This document shows positions 1 through 14,300 of a stretch of 64,000 nt of DNA, in pieces; positions within the stretch are counted from its first letter, which is position 1, and each line of letters begins with the position of its first letter. The notes beneath the pieces were generated by a model. It was not told the origin of the DNA. It did no database searches and saw nothing but the letters and a program-made list of their open reading frames with translations. Origin of the DNA: Tamarix chinensis (Eukaryota > Streptophyta > Magnoliopsida > Caryophyllales > Tamaricaceae); the NCBI GenBank assembly GCA_030549775.1, contig CM060175.1:96711470-96775469 (forward strand), written 5' to 3'. Both the position numbers and the translations under genes were made by a program.

Positions 1-2290
1 TTTGTGGTTGTTTGGTTGCACACGATAAGATAGTGACAAATGAATAACAATTCAAAAGGGGATTGACTTTGGATATATGTTTCTCATTATCTCTGGGCAA
101 AGTATTTGAATGGATTTTTTTTATTTGGTAAATGAATGATTGTTTTATTGGTTCCTGCATATGGAAACAGTTTAGTCGGATGTATGGTTAGTTTTTTTTT
201 GTTGTTGGTTAAAACTGATAATAAAAGAGTTTCATCATTGGTTGATCAAACATTAATATTCCATGTTAGCAATAATCAGAAACTAGAAAGTAATATTAGA
301 TGCTTGGATTTCCCCCGTCAAAGTATCAACATCAATTATTAAATGTTATATTTTGTTGAGAGTTCCCTCAAATTATTATAATTAGAAAGGAAAAAAAAAA
401 GTCGCAACCATAGAGGCAACACAATTCATGTTTAATATACCCAACAATTATTGATATCCACAACCTAGATTAATTTTAGGTGACCATCATGCGGGCCACT
501 TCCTACTATGGTACAAAACGCATACTACTTTGTCGGACAAAAAAAAAATTGTCCAATACTACAACGTGAAACATGCCACCGCCATGTATACAGATAGCAT
601 GGGAGTCTAACTTAATATGCATAAAATATGTGAATATAAAAAAAGTTACGAACGAGATATATAATTAACTTGTGATGGTATTATAGCTGGATAAAAGTTT
701 CTTATTACCATTGCACAAAACCTCTCCGATGGGCTGAGGGTCGGTTTCAATTTTTGCTATGGGCAAAAGCATTTTAATGGGATGGGAGGTTTTTTTTTTT
801 TTTTTTTTTAAATGATGAAACAAAAATTTTAACAATGATTGATTTGCCACTATATAATCTAAAGATAGCAATGACCGTGTGGAAGTAAGTGATGGTGCTC
901 GGATTTCCTGATCAAATTATTAGTCACGTCGCTTATCATTTATATGCCACACTTGCCAAGTGCTCGCACTCATTATATAATTATAAAAGAGGCCATCGCC
1001 TTGCGGGCAACATAAGAGAGCCATGCATTAATATTTAACATTCATAGCCCACATTAAAATTAGCCACTGGACTGGAGCAAATTGGAGCTCGCTTCCTGAT
1101 CATCAAAATGGCGATGACACCATTTCCCAATTACTTTATTCTTCGCATCAGAGTCAGAGATGACGCTAAGTAATCACCAATATGTGAAGCAACCTCTGAT
1201 AATTCACCGAACACACCTCTCTAATCTCCAGGTGCGTAGGATCAAGCATGGATAGAAAAATCCAGATTGAAAATGCAACCGTTAAGTTCAAACCTAGCTA
1301 GGAATAACAGAGTCGAGGGTCATTTCTATACCCCCCCCCCACACCCGCAACTCTTGAATACATATCGTAAGTGCACTATTATCACTCCCCTCCCTCTGCA
1401 ACTCTTTCAAAACATTCCAAGATATATAGAGCTTGGTTTGGTATGAATAAATGACACATCCAGAAGCATTAATAAAATTGATGTTATCCATCATTTCTTA
1501 CATATGTGATCGTGATCTTCCTGGTTTTGAACAAAATAAGAGAAGAGAATGAAGTGAAAGAATATACATGCAGCATAATTGAAAGGCTTTTGTTTTAAAT
1601 TGAATCTATTTATTTTTTCTTTGATTGTGACCTTTTTTTGCGAAAGATATCTTCTTCTCTTTGGTAGAGCTCGAGGAGTAAGGGATGGTCTGGATTTGTG
1701 AGGTTTCCTATCAACGGATGGTGTTAGATTGTGGAAATAGAAGCTACTTTTTGATATTCTTCATCGATTGAAATATCAACCGCGACTTCGTATCCTTTAT
1801 TTCCACCATTTTTGAGAGATTAGCTAAAACCATTTTCATTGATTTGGATATCAACCGATGTGATCGGTGAGTTGAAGAGTTTTGTAAAATAATGATTTTT
1901 TTTCCTAATTCAAAGGATGCTGACTGATAGCTACATTCTCGTGACTTGGATGGCCGGTGAGTGGCTTGATGGGCTAATGGTCAAATATTCATACACACCC
2001 TTGTAATGAAAAGATTTCTATATAGTTCACATTTTTTCTCCCCGGGGTATTTCTTGTATGATGAAAATCAAGCTTTATTAATAATTGGATTTATTGATCT
2101 TTAAGACTTTTTGTGACCTTAAAAAAAATACCTGTATACATCAAAGCTTAAAAAGTAATGTAATGGTTGACATATATCTTTAAATAATTGTAATATAGAA
2201 ATGATATGAATTATCGCCCACCTCCCAACACAACATTGGGCCTAACTAGGAGCTCAATACAAGCCATGGGCCAACCCTTATATATTGAAA
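1..2290. other. Unassigned intergenic DNA
   Basis: No coding region or recognisable element was found here. Open frames are short (under 70 codons) and have no familiar motif. Low-complexity runs include a T tract near 791-809 and a C tract near 1330-1339. Confidence 0.6.
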
Positions 2291-3382
2291 CTAGTTACAT
2301 TTCCCCGTACAATGTACGGGTGGTGTATTAATTATTTATATATTATTAAATAAGAGATGAATAGTTTAACACTTTAATTAATATGCACGAGATTAATAGT
2401 TGGCTTTATATGTTCAAGTAATTAATTAATAAAATACTTAATTAATACTTGATTAATGTGTATTGTTCGACATATGTGCAGCAGATGAATAGTTATATGC
2501 ATTTATTGCATGTAGGATATGAATAGTTGTGTTGTATTAATGACAGAAGATGAATAGTTATATGAATTTGCTATTTGTATAAGATGAATAGTTGCATTCA
2601 TATGCTCATTAGTTTGACAATTCAATTAATATACAGGAGATGAATAGTTGGCTACATATGTTCAAGTAATTAATTAATAAATTACTTGATTAATATGTGT
2701 TGTTCGACATATGTACAGTAGATGAATAGTTACATTCATATATTTAGTAGTTTTACAACTCAATTAATACGCAGGAGATGAATAGTTGGCTGTATATTTT
2801 TAAATAATTAATTAAGAAATTTTTTAATTAATATGTGTTGTTCGACATACGTGTAATAGAGGAATATCTCAATTAATACGTAGGAGATGAATATCATTTT
2901 GTTGTTATGCAGCATAGGAGATGAATATCATTTTGTTGTTATGCAGCGTAGGAGATGAATAGTCTGACAAATCAATTAATACATAGGAGTATTTTATCAT
3001 TTATTTGACATTATTAATTAGTAATAATATATGACAGTGATAATATATGATTAGTAATAATAGGTATAGTTTAGGCGGAAAAATTTGTCCGTATATTGTC
3101 TGCCAAACAACTCTGTTTTTATATAATAACCAATGTTGTCGTTCTATTATTTTTTTAATAATAATTATATTATTAATCATGATAATATTCATAATAGTAA
3201 TAATCAAATATATTAAAATTTATTATTATCATAATAATAATTATCAGTATTATATTATAAATTATGACAATAGTAATTATCAAAATTATATAAATGATTA
3301 TATTAGTATTAATTATATTAATAGTTATAATTATTATAGTTATATTAATAATAATAGTCATATTATTAATAATACATAATAA

Positions 3383-3429
<47 letters not shown>

Positions 3430-4232
3430 CATATTTGATTGATGTTGATCTAACCTTAAAAAAAAGAAAAAAAAATAATACTTCATTAAAATTAGTTATA
3501 TGTATTTGCTAGTTGCATTGTATTAATGACAATAGATGCATATGTGTTGGTCGATTGGTTTATGCACTTTATTTGATGTATTATTTATCAATTATTTATA
3601 TATTAATATGTAGGATATGAATAGTTTGACAATTAAATTAATACACAGAAAATTAATAGTTGATTGCATATGTTTAGGTAATTAATTGAAAAAATATTTG
3701 ATTAATAATTTATTAAAATTAGTTGTTCGACATATGTACAACAAATGAATAATTATATACATTTGGTACACATAGGAGATAAATAGTCACATTCTATTAT
3801 TTGATATATTCATGTGAAGCAAATGAATATGCACTTTGGTGTATTAATTATTTATATATTAATATGCAAAAGATGAATAGTCTGACAATTCAATTAATAC
3901 ACAGGAAATGAATAATTTTCTGCATATGTTCGGATAATTAATTAAGAAAATATTTGATTAAAAAATATATAGTTAATACTTTATTAAAATTAATTGTTTG
4001 ACATATGTGCAATAATTGAATAGTTATATACATTTAATGCACATAGGAGATGAATAGTTGCATTATATTAATAAATAGTTATATTAATTAATCCATCTTA
4101 TTAATTAGCAATAACAATAATTAGCAATCATATATGGTAGCAGTAATTTATGATTAGTAATAATGAATATAGTTTAGGCGGGAAAATTTGTCCGTATATT
4201 GTCTTCCAGACAACTCTGTTTTTATATATATA
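2291..4232 (-). mobile_element. Non-autonomous Helitron-like element, copy 1
   Basis: The plus-strand left edge reads A|CTAG followed by a short GC-rich palindrome (CCCCGTACAATGTACGGG, 2303-2320). Read on the minus strand this is a Helitron 3' end: a hairpin, then a few bases later CTAG followed by T. The interior is AT-rich and built from many diverged repeats of a motif like GGAGATGAATAGTT. It includes a (TTA)n tract at 3383-3429 and an internal copy of the element's other end near 3069-3124. No Rep/helicase coding is visible, so it is non-autonomous. It joins a second unit directly at 4233. Confidence 0.6.
3383..3429. repeat. (TTA)n microsatellite
   Basis: An almost perfect TTA/ATT run inside Helitron-like copy 1. 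A shorter equivalent lies at 5296-5323 in copy 2. Confidence 0.9.
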
Positions 4233-5635
4233 CTAGTTACGTTTTCCCGTGCAATGCACGGGTGGTGTATTTATTATTTATATATTATTATATAAGAGAT
4301 GAATAGTTTAACAATTTAGTTAATATGGAGGAAATGAATAGTTAGCTGTATATGTTCAAATAATTAATTAATAAAATACTTAATTAATACTTGATTAATA
4401 TGTATTATTCGACATATGTGCAACAGATGAATAGTTATATGTATTTATTGCATGTAGGATATGAATAGTTGTGTTGTATTAATGACAGAAGATGAATAGT
4501 TATATGAATTTGCTGTTCGCATGAGATGAATAGTTGCATTCATATATTCATTAGTTTGACAATTCAATTAATATGTAGGAGATGAATAGTTGGCTACATA
4601 TGTTCAAGTAATTAATTAAGAAAATACATGATTAATATATGTTGTTCGACATATGTGGAGCAGATACATAGTTACATTCATATATTCAGTAGTTTTACAA
4701 CTCAATTAATACGCAAGAGATGAATAGTTAGCTGCATATTTTTATATAATTAATTAAGAAAATTCTTGATTAATATGTGTTGTTCGACATATGTGCAATA
4801 GATGAATATCTCAATTAATACGCAGGAGATGAATATTATTTTGCTGTTATGCGGCATAGGAGATGAATAGTTTGACAAATCAATTAGTACGCAGTAGTAT
4901 TTCATCATTTATTTGACCTTATTATTTAGTAATAATATATGGCAGTGATAATATATGATTAATAATAATAGGTATAGTTTAGGCGGAAAAATTTGTCTGT
5001 ATATTATTTGCCAAACAACTCTATTTTTAAATGATAACCAATGTTGTTGGTTTTGTTATTAGTTTTTTAATAATAATTATATTATTAATCATGATAATAT
5101 TCATAATAGTAATAATCAATTATATTAATATTCATTATTACCATAATAATAATTATCATTATTATATTATAAATTATAATAATAGTAATTATCAAAACTA
5201 TATGAATAATTATATTAGTATTAGTTATATTAATAGTTATAATTATTATAGCTATATTAGTAATAATAGTTATATTATTAATAATAAATAATAAAATTAT
5301 TATTATTATTATTATTATTATTATGAATAGTTTTCTACATATGTTCAGATAATTAATTAAGAAAATATTTGATTAGAAAATATATAGTTAATACTTTATT
5401 AAAATTAATTTTTTGACATATGTGTAGTAAATAAATAGTTATACACATTTAATGCACATAGAAGATGAATAGCCACATTATATTAATAAATAGTTATATT
5501 AATTATTCAATCTTATTAATTAGAAATAATATATGACAACAATAATTAATGATTAGTAATAATGGATATAGTTTAGGCGGGAAATTTTGTTTGTATATTG
5601 TCTGCTAGACAACTCCGTTTTTATATATATATAGA
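4233..5635 (-). mobile_element. Non-autonomous Helitron-like element, copy 2
   Basis: This unit starts with CTAG plus the palindrome CCCGTGCAATGCACGGG (4246-4262) and runs parallel to copy 1. It lacks roughly 480 bp after the (TTA)n tract (5296-5323). Its right edge on the minus strand reads TCTATATATATATAAAAACG, a typical Helitron 5' end beginning with TC, and the flanking base is T at 5636, as expected for insertion between A and T. No protein-coding capacity is seen. Confidence 0.6.
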
Positions 5636-5990
5636 TAGATTTGTAAATAGAAGTCAGCACATTATTTAAGTGCACTAACTTCTTCTTTCTTTCCTTCTTT
5701 TTGTTTACATGCAACATTTTTACGTCTCTCTTTATCACCTGCAAGCATATCAACCGACACCCTTATTATAATATTTGGCTCCATGGAGAATACAATTAGT
5801 GATGTCTAAGCAACTAAACCATATGTTTAGCAAACTCGGGGAAGCATTCATATAATCGTTATGATAGCTTAGTTCTAAGCTAGCATTATTGAGTTGGAAA
5901 TCACATTTGTGAAATGTTGAACCTCATCACTCATTGATGAAAGGGTGAGGGACACAATAACAAATAGGCCATTATTAGGAGTGTAGTAGG

Positions 5991-8828
5991 TGTAATACCT
6001 TATTTCCTAGAAACTATAATTGAGAACCAAAGTACAACTTGTCTTTTTATGTGAACTTGATCATAGAAACTATAAGAGAATATTGTGTGCCTAATATGTT
6101 ATTTTATGTGTGTTTAATATGGGGTGAAAGTGTATTAGATTAACTAGGTTAAAAATCATAGAAAATAGGTTTTAGGAGTCAACGATCAATCAGGGCCTTT
6201 GGGTCAGACAACTGAGTATTGAGACAGAGGATGGGTAGTTCCAAAGGCTTAGATACATGATATGTGATTGACCGTGTGCTATTAATTTTAATTTTTGTGC
6301 AACTTTTATAGTAAACCCTTTTGACTTTGTGGATCTTCCTATGAGCTTCCCTCACATTGGATTAAATTGTTGCTTGTACTCCTCCCTTTAACCAATATCT
6401 TACCCATGTGTCATCTCACCTTACCTCTCACCAACTATATTACACATCATATTTTAAACACCCAAAAAATTTGTAACTTTTATTTTCAGGTGTTTAGCCT
6501 TTACATTCGAATTTGGCTTAATTATTCTTGTTAACCCTTGATCCATAATGCATATAAATTCTTAAATAAATCACCTTAATTATTTTTATCATTTTCCTTT
6601 TATTATTAAACCCAACCTAAACCGGTGAATTTTTTCCTAGTTGTTTTTTCCTATCTGAGTACCCTAACCTAACCAAAATAAATATAAATAAAAAAAATAA
6701 AAGAATCATAATTCTACTCCTAACCTACCCTTCCCTACCATATCCCTCTCTTACGCAAGTCTTCCTCTATCGTGCCATTTTTTCTACCTCAAAACACACA
6801 TCATGTCTCCCTCCACTTCTTAAGCACAATCTCACCTCTCTCTATCGAACCTTCATCCTCAACCGACTACTAATAATCCACTCCTCATCTCCATATTTCA
6901 TTCATGATTCCCCATCCTACACCACCATCTTATAAAATTCTTCTCCTCCTCCTCCCATTTCTTAGTTCAATCTAGCCTCAACCCCCTTGCTTCCATTTCT
7001 TCTCCAACTCAACCTCTTCTCCCATTGTCATTTCCTCCAATATCAAGCAACATCGTTTCTTACCACCCAACCTAATCCCTCCCCTTCTTTATCTTCCTTC
7101 TCCTTTGCCTTGTCCGATTAATTTTCTCCTTCTTCTTTGCATAATCCATGCACCATATCGCGCACAACTATGGCCTTTCTAGCACGATTCTCCTTTCTTG
7201 GTGGTGCCATTCTCACATCAACCTATCTTTCCCTACCGTAAAGCACCCTCAACCTTCATAGCCTTGACCCAACCGCCATCCATTTCTGTGTGCCCTATTA
7301 CACCAACCCCTACCTCTGGTATCTCTTCCATCTTCATCCATTCACTAACCTTCTCCAACTGTGTCAACCCCCATTGTAGTCCCTACCTAGTAATGCCACC
7401 TTCTTAAGATGCTACTTCCCCTAGTGTCACCCATCCCTGCAACCACAACCCATGCAACATCACTCATCCTCACAACCATCCTCTTCACAAGCTCATGCAT
7501 TTCTTCCTTGTATAGTCGTGCATGTCCCATAAGCAAACCATTACCTAGTCATCATCTGCATGAACTTCTACCGCTGCCCCACTCCTCTTGCGTGAGCTTT
7601 GTATGCTACTCCACTCTGGTTGAGTGAAGTTGTGTCACTGCACACCCTTAGCTGAGTGACTTGTGCCATTACTAGCTACCCCTGCTTGAAGATCTCACAT
7701 TTCTAGGCCTTGGTAACATGAGCTTATCCCTTCTCTTGCATTGGTGAAGTGGTAACCTTGAACACTTTAGATGCTTAATTGTTGTGATTTGGTTGATGGT
7801 TGCGGATTAATTTATAACATGTATAGTTGTTTTGATGTAAGGACTTTGAAGAGGTTTGGTGGAGACTAGTTGTAGTGATTTTTTCCTTATTTCTTTTGCT
7901 TTAGCTTGGATAAGAGGAAATCCATATAGTCTACTAAAATGTTAGATAGCGCATAATAACACATTAGGGTTTTGATATATAATTCATTTTAATCATGTTT
8001 GTTATGTTGTAATTATTTATCTAATAATGTTAGCACTAAATTTGGTAAAATGGAGCATGTCGAATCATATAAAGTATCATGTGTATGAAATCATGCTAAA
8101 ATGGGTTTAATGTTGGAAATAAATTTTGTATGTTATGCAAGCCTACTATGATAAGTTGAGCATGTTTAGCATAATTATAATTGAATGTCCTAGGGATATT
8201 TTGGTCTTTTTGAGTATATCATGGTATTTATTCTAATAAGCATACCTAATATGTATCAGTTGTTGTTAAGTATGGGAGTATGTGATTTGATGTTTTAAAA
8301 ATGCATATTAGAATTTTACATGCTAAATTATATGTAAGGGCAAAATGGTTATTTAGTGTGTTTGGTAATTTAATTCCATATAAAAAAATTAATTGTTGTG
8401 ATTTAACCCTTTTATGATAAATTAATAAATAAAATGGATTTATTATTTAAAATGGATGATAATGTGGTAATTGTTTCTCAAAGACATTTTGATCATTTTT
8501 GGCTTAATGCATCACTGAGCACCGCTTGATGGCTAGTATTTTAAGGTTTGAGAATTAGGACTATCTGGTGTCTGATCTGGTATTTTTTATTTGGATATTA
8601 TCATGAATCTTATGTCCCTTATGTATTCCTTTTATTTTGACTTTTGTAACTTTTTTTTGATATTGTTATATATAAAAAATGCTATGATGTAATGTAATCT
8701 CTATCTGCCTCTTATGATTGTTGTTATTAAATTAAGCGAAGTAAGGCTTTAGCCTTAACACTTAGTGTAATAATGGTGGAAGAAACTAGACTTAAAATAA
8801 GTATGACGGTAATAGGAGTGTTATAATA
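5991..8828. other. Unassigned stretch, possibly a long solo LTR
   Basis: The left edge reads TGTAATACC and the right edge GGAGTGTTATA. These resemble the TGTAAYACC...GGTGTTACA ends of long plant Ty3 LTRs. A pyrimidine-rich block lies at 6700-7640, with only short frames in it. The end base is TA instead of CA and I could not find a target-site duplication, so the call is tentative. The alternative is plain intergenic DNA. Confidence 0.25.
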
Positions 8829-9735
8829 ACCTTTATACATCTTACTCCATGCACTACCAAATGTAGATTGGCTACCACACTGAATATGTCTAGGTGGCAT
8901 AAGTTTTTCCCAACATGGGGTATCTTCTATGAATTATTTGAGACATTCACACTACAAGAAAACCAATCTTTTATGACAACATTTTTTGCCTAAAAAAGTC
9001 CACATATTGTCGGAAATACTTTTTTTAGACCATATATCATTGCAAATGCTCTAGAGCAATAAAAAGGGGAAGTTATCACAAAAAAATAATTTAAAATAAA
9101 TATTACTTTTACTACAAAATCATCCAAAACATCATTATCTATGATGACATCTAGACATTTATTTTTATTTTTTAAATTATATTATTTTAGATGAAATATT
9201 TAAAAAAAATCATTCTTTGAAAAACATTTCATGGGAATTTTTGAGATTTATATTTTTTCTAATGATATGTCACCATAAATATTGATTATTCTGAACGATA
9301 TTTTCAATTTTTTTGAATTTTATAGTTTTTTAAATTTAAATGATTTGCAACAATATTTTAAAAAAATTATTTAAATTTACTACCAAATTTAATAACATTA
9401 TATATAACTTTTTTAAAACAACCATAATGGTTTAGGCATTTATGCAGTTAAAAAAAAGCAATATAATAATAAGTGTTTAGGCATCCATAAACTTAAAAAA
9501 AAAGCCTTAATCCCAGCCATTATCATCGGGTTGCTACTTTAATTGATTCGGCGGAGGTATTTGTCTACTCAACAACTAATATATTTATTGTTGTTGTCTT
9601 TTTTGCATTTAAAGTATAGTCTATTGTGAGTGAAACATCTCTAAACTCTTATCCATGCTATGAACAGGCGTAGATGGATAATACAATGATGATGTACCAA
9701 TTGCATGTGATGATGGAGTGCAAATGTCAACTAAA

Positions 9736-9736
<1 letters not shown>

Positions 9737-9766
<30 letters not shown>

Positions 9767-9833
9767 AAGAAGAAGAAGAAGAAGAAGAAGAAGAAGAAGA
9801 AGAAGAAGAAGAAGAAGAAGAAGAAGAAGAAGA
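9737..9833. repeat. (GAA)n microsatellite
   Basis: About 97 bp of uninterrupted AAG/GAA triplets. It lies inside the 3' part of the CACTA element, next to a minus-strand frame with acidic TNPA-like residues. Confidence 0.95.
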
Positions 9834-9839
9834 GCCTCA

Positions 9840-11080
9840 CAATCTGTGTCTGAGATCTCCCTTGTGGCCTCGATGATGACCTAGAACATCATTGACTATT
9901 TGATCCTCATCGATTACTCATGGGCACATGGAACCCTGAGTCTCTTCGGCCTCTTCTAGCTCTAATCGTACATCCGCTTGAACCTTAGTCTACCACCTCA
10001 CCATTTTGTCCTACAAAAAAAAATCCAATTTTGATTAAAAAATAGACATATCAATTATTTTATAAAATAAATACCAAGTTTTGTTTGAAACTACTTATGT
10101 AATGCTCTCTCGTGGCATCGGAGATCTAATGGAAATATCTCATGTGTGGATCCTTATATGTATTTATAGTCAATAGTAATTGTTTTTTATGCTCATTGAC
10201 CTTGCACATCGGTAAAATAATATAATAATAATATTACCATAATCTCATAAATATTAACAACTTAAATATTTTTTTTATATACCTTTAAATACTAGTAAGC
10301 CGAAATAGACCTCGAACAATGGATGCTAAAATCTACAAGGTTCAATCTATCCACTGAATTTTATCCATAACTCTTCTGCACAATTAAAATAAAGATTATA
10401 AATGAATTTCATGAACTATTATTTATTTTAAAGTTTTTATTTTTTTATTTTACCTTTACAGTGGGACATTCCCAAAAGTCTATGCATTTTTCCAAGTTAC
10501 CTAATCAATGTAGGTTAAATTTTTATTCTCCTCCTTACATGCCTTCTTTGTGTGATATTTTATGTTCTTGTACTTATCCTAACAAATACGTTGAATATCG
10601 GTCAAGATTTAATCCCACAATTGGGATTACCTTTAGTAATTGAGGTTAAAGTAGCTCTGTAAGATGAAAATTTAAAATATTAATAAATGTTAAAATGAAA
10701 TTATTGATATATCTTAGTTAATAATATATAATTACCTCAAGTCTATGTAAAATTTTAGACTTTTCTAGCTCATAATCTTATGACCATGATGTGCACATAG
10801 GAGGAACAAACTTCTTGATTGTATTCTCAATGAAATAAATAAAATTTGGTGCCATCGGTCCCACTAGATTATATGTACCATCTCTATTAGAAAAATCAAT
10901 GTGGATTGACTTATTCCATCCAGCTAAACACAATTCATAGAGCTCATTATCATTTCCTCTACCACACCCTTTTTGTTCTTTGGTAAGTAGTGTTGCAACA
11001 ACAAATAAAATAGAGAATAATAAATAACATAATATATCTATTCATTATTCATACGATTAACAACAAATTTATTTTTACCT
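9840..11080 (-). pseudogene. TNPA-like CACTA accessory protein remnant
   Basis: Minus-strand fragments read as a charged, probably coiled-coil segment (near 9960-10010, with RLELEEAEET) and, further upstream, a segment containing GTYNLVGPMAPNF and NELYELCLAGWNKS (near 10830-10990). Fragments like these usually follow TNP2 in plant CACTA elements. Stops and frameshifts interrupt every frame. The family assignment rests mainly on position beside TNP2 and on composition; I recognise no diagnostic catalytic motif. Confidence 0.4.
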
Positions 11081-11399
11081 AGATCGCAAGTTCAGAGTAA
11101 TCTAAGAAGCATCTTAGGGGGATATGATTCTCCATCCCGACCATGATATCTAGCACCAATGTCAGCCATATATATATATGTATGTATATATATATATATA
11201 TATATATATCTTATGGAATACAATTACATGAATAATAAACATAAAAATTTCAACTAAATTAAGTTAGTGGAACACACATAAATTCCAATGATTAAAGTAC
11301 CACTATCACTATCAACAGGATCAAAGCACTATCAAAGTATCATACTCAACACTAATGAGAAAGATACTTATAATTATTACTATCACTATCACTATATTC

Positions 11400-14300
11400 A
11401 TCTTCTTCGGTGATGTCTATATCTGAATTTAAAAAACCTAAACCCTCATCTTCCATCTTATCATCTTGAATGCTATTGTTTTTCTTTTATCTTTATTGGT
11501 CTCGATCAGTTCCATATCTTCAAGACTGATGTTCAAGTCTACAGCAGCGGAATCAACCTCGTATGCCACATCAACCTCATCATTATCATCATTCAAATAC
11601 CAAATGTAGCAGTGGTTGACTTCCCAACCGACCCTCTAGTTAAAGTCATTTAGATGATCATCAAAATACCAGACTTGTTTTGTCTGAGACCAATAGATCT
11701 TGTACACACACCTTTGATGTTGTTATCTTGCTTGATTATTTTTCTTCATTGGATTAGTATCAAACCACCTACAATTGAGCACCACAAAAAAATAAATTTT
11801 AAAGTAAGCTAAATCTATGGTCTTTTCTAGCTTACTATAGAATGAATACCCATCAACTCCAAGGGCGCACATACCACTATTATGTGTTCCTTTCTCTTAA
11901 CCCCTGCGATAGGTTAAATATCTAACTCCATTAATGACACATTCACCATAAGTTAGGATAAAACCTGATGAACGAAAAGATAATAAGAACAATACATCTC
12001 TGCATTCCTCTTCTTTATTCTCTTGTAACTTGTTCATCTATGAACCATAACATTTTACCTTACGTTACAAAAAATTATAGTTGTCTTACCTTCACTAGAT
12101 ATGTGTTTGTGTATATATATGTGTGTATGTGTGTGTGTGTGTTGTACATAACAATTTACCTTAGATTCAGACTAGGTCACAAATTCTTTCGGTTGAATAT
12201 TGATAAAATTACTATCACCCTAGATAATTTCAGCCATATGTTCACTAAATTAAAGATATAATTAATTTATATTTATATTGACACCGTCATAGATAATTTC
12301 ACTCACAACATGATACATGGTAATAGTTTTACTTACTCCAAATATACTTGTATATATAGGTAATTGTTAAGAACGTGTCAATGAAGCTCATTTAGCTTCT
12401 CAAAAAACAATCTTCCCATTGTAGTCTTACTAATATGGCAAACTTGAGATTGGAAAATTGATAACCTTTGACAACCATATCCTCATTTCTTTCTGCCATG
12501 TAAAACCATGTCTTAACGCCTTGCATATATGCAGAACAATAGGCAAGGCCTCAAGAGTTACGTAACCTTTGGTAATGGAACCTTTAAGCTGATTACAATT
12601 TTTATGTACTATTTTAAGTCATTCAACTTTATCTCAATGGGATACATCCATATGTCATGAACATGTTCTCCTAGCTGTACTTCATCTAGTAAGTGCGTTA
12701 TTAAGTGAACCATAACACTAAAGAATGCCGAAGGAAATATCCGTTCAAGTTTACAGAGGAGGACAATAACATGATCTTTTGTTATCTCTAAATTAAATAA
12801 TCAAAGTGTCTTTGAACAAACCTGAGTAAAGGAGTTACACAGTTCATCAATAAAATTACCAACATGTTTATTTAAGAATCCACAAACCTCGGTTGCTAAC
12901 AAGCATTGTATTATCATACGATGATCATGTTAATTTATCCCTCCAATGTTGTTGTTATCACTATAATTATTCCCAAGGTTTGCAGCAAACCTATATGGGA
13001 ACTTTAAATCCTTAAAAAATCTTATGAACCGTGCCTTAGGTTTCATCAACTTATCTCCCTCGTAATGCAATTGTAACTCATGTTTGATGTTCAAATCTTC
13101 CAAATAATGCCCTACATTGTTTGTGTCTTTTGATTTTTCATCATCACAAATTGTTGCAAACAAATTAGATCAAACATTTTTCTCAAGATCCATTAAATCC
13201 AAATTGTGTTTTAGCGGATGAGATGACTAATTCGTCAATTCATAAACTATGCTTTTCTTCTTCCAATTCAAGTCATGAACACCTCTCTTCCTCTTTTGAT
13301 GCTTAAGATGCTTTCCTAGCTGATATTTTGTAATACAACTCAATTGCATCAAAATATTAGCAACTAATAATTTCCTCGAAGGAATCTTCTTTCTAACCTT
13401 CCTATTGAACTCATGATTTCTCCTGAATGGATGGTTGATGGGGAGGAATCACCTATGAACAATAAATCTCATGGAATAAATGTTGTTATTACAACTTGGA
13501 CATGCTAAATACACCTGACTAAACCACTCTGACAAATAAGATCGAGTTAGAAAATTGTTAATGGTCCAAAGTAGTGTTGCACTCATTTAGAACACTATGT
13601 TATTGATTAAATCTTGTGTATTAGCCCCTAACATCCACAAACAATTCAATTTGTCCACCAAAGGTTGAAGGAAGACATTAATATCAATCCCGGGAGAACT
13701 TAGACCGGGAATTGACGATATTAGCATCAAGAACAACTCCTTCATGCACTACCACAAGGGGAAAGTTGTAACTCATGTTGAATAGATTAAAACTGTCTAA
13801 TGCCAACCCCAAGCGTACATTTTGAGGATCGGCTGCAGACTTTTGATACTTAGAATCAAAGTGCTTTCAAGCTTCACCATCAACTACATGACGTAATGCT
13901 CCCAATTTTGTTGAACACCCCCTTATATGCCACTTCATTTTCTTATTTGTGTGTCTCTAAACATACAACTTCTTTAACCTTGGAGTCAAAGGAATATAAC
14001 TCATAATCTTATGATATACTTTCTTCATTACTGGAGCTTCATATCTCCAAAGGAAGTACCACATACATGAAAATTTTCTCAATCCATGTATTCTTTTGAA
14101 TACAAAGCGCACTCATATTTGCACACATGAATGGCTTTATACCCTAATCTAAGCTTTCTCATATTCTTCTTTGTCTCATAGCGTGATTTGGGCAACCTAT
14201 TCCCTTCCGGAATGAATTATTTTGGCAACTTAATGCACCTATCAAAAGACTTAATTTTCCACTTATTCAATGCTTTAAGATGCATCAACTTCACAATAAA

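Noticed and set aside
3001..3512. Several 60-110 codon frames rich in Ile, Asn and Tyr (also at 5031-5291)
   Set aside because: Products of (TTA)/(AAT) repeats inside Helitron-like units; no protein character.
7198..7627. Two adjacent frames of about 70 codons
   Set aside because: Low-complexity Pro/Ser/Thr from a pyrimidine-rich tract; no motif and no gene structure.
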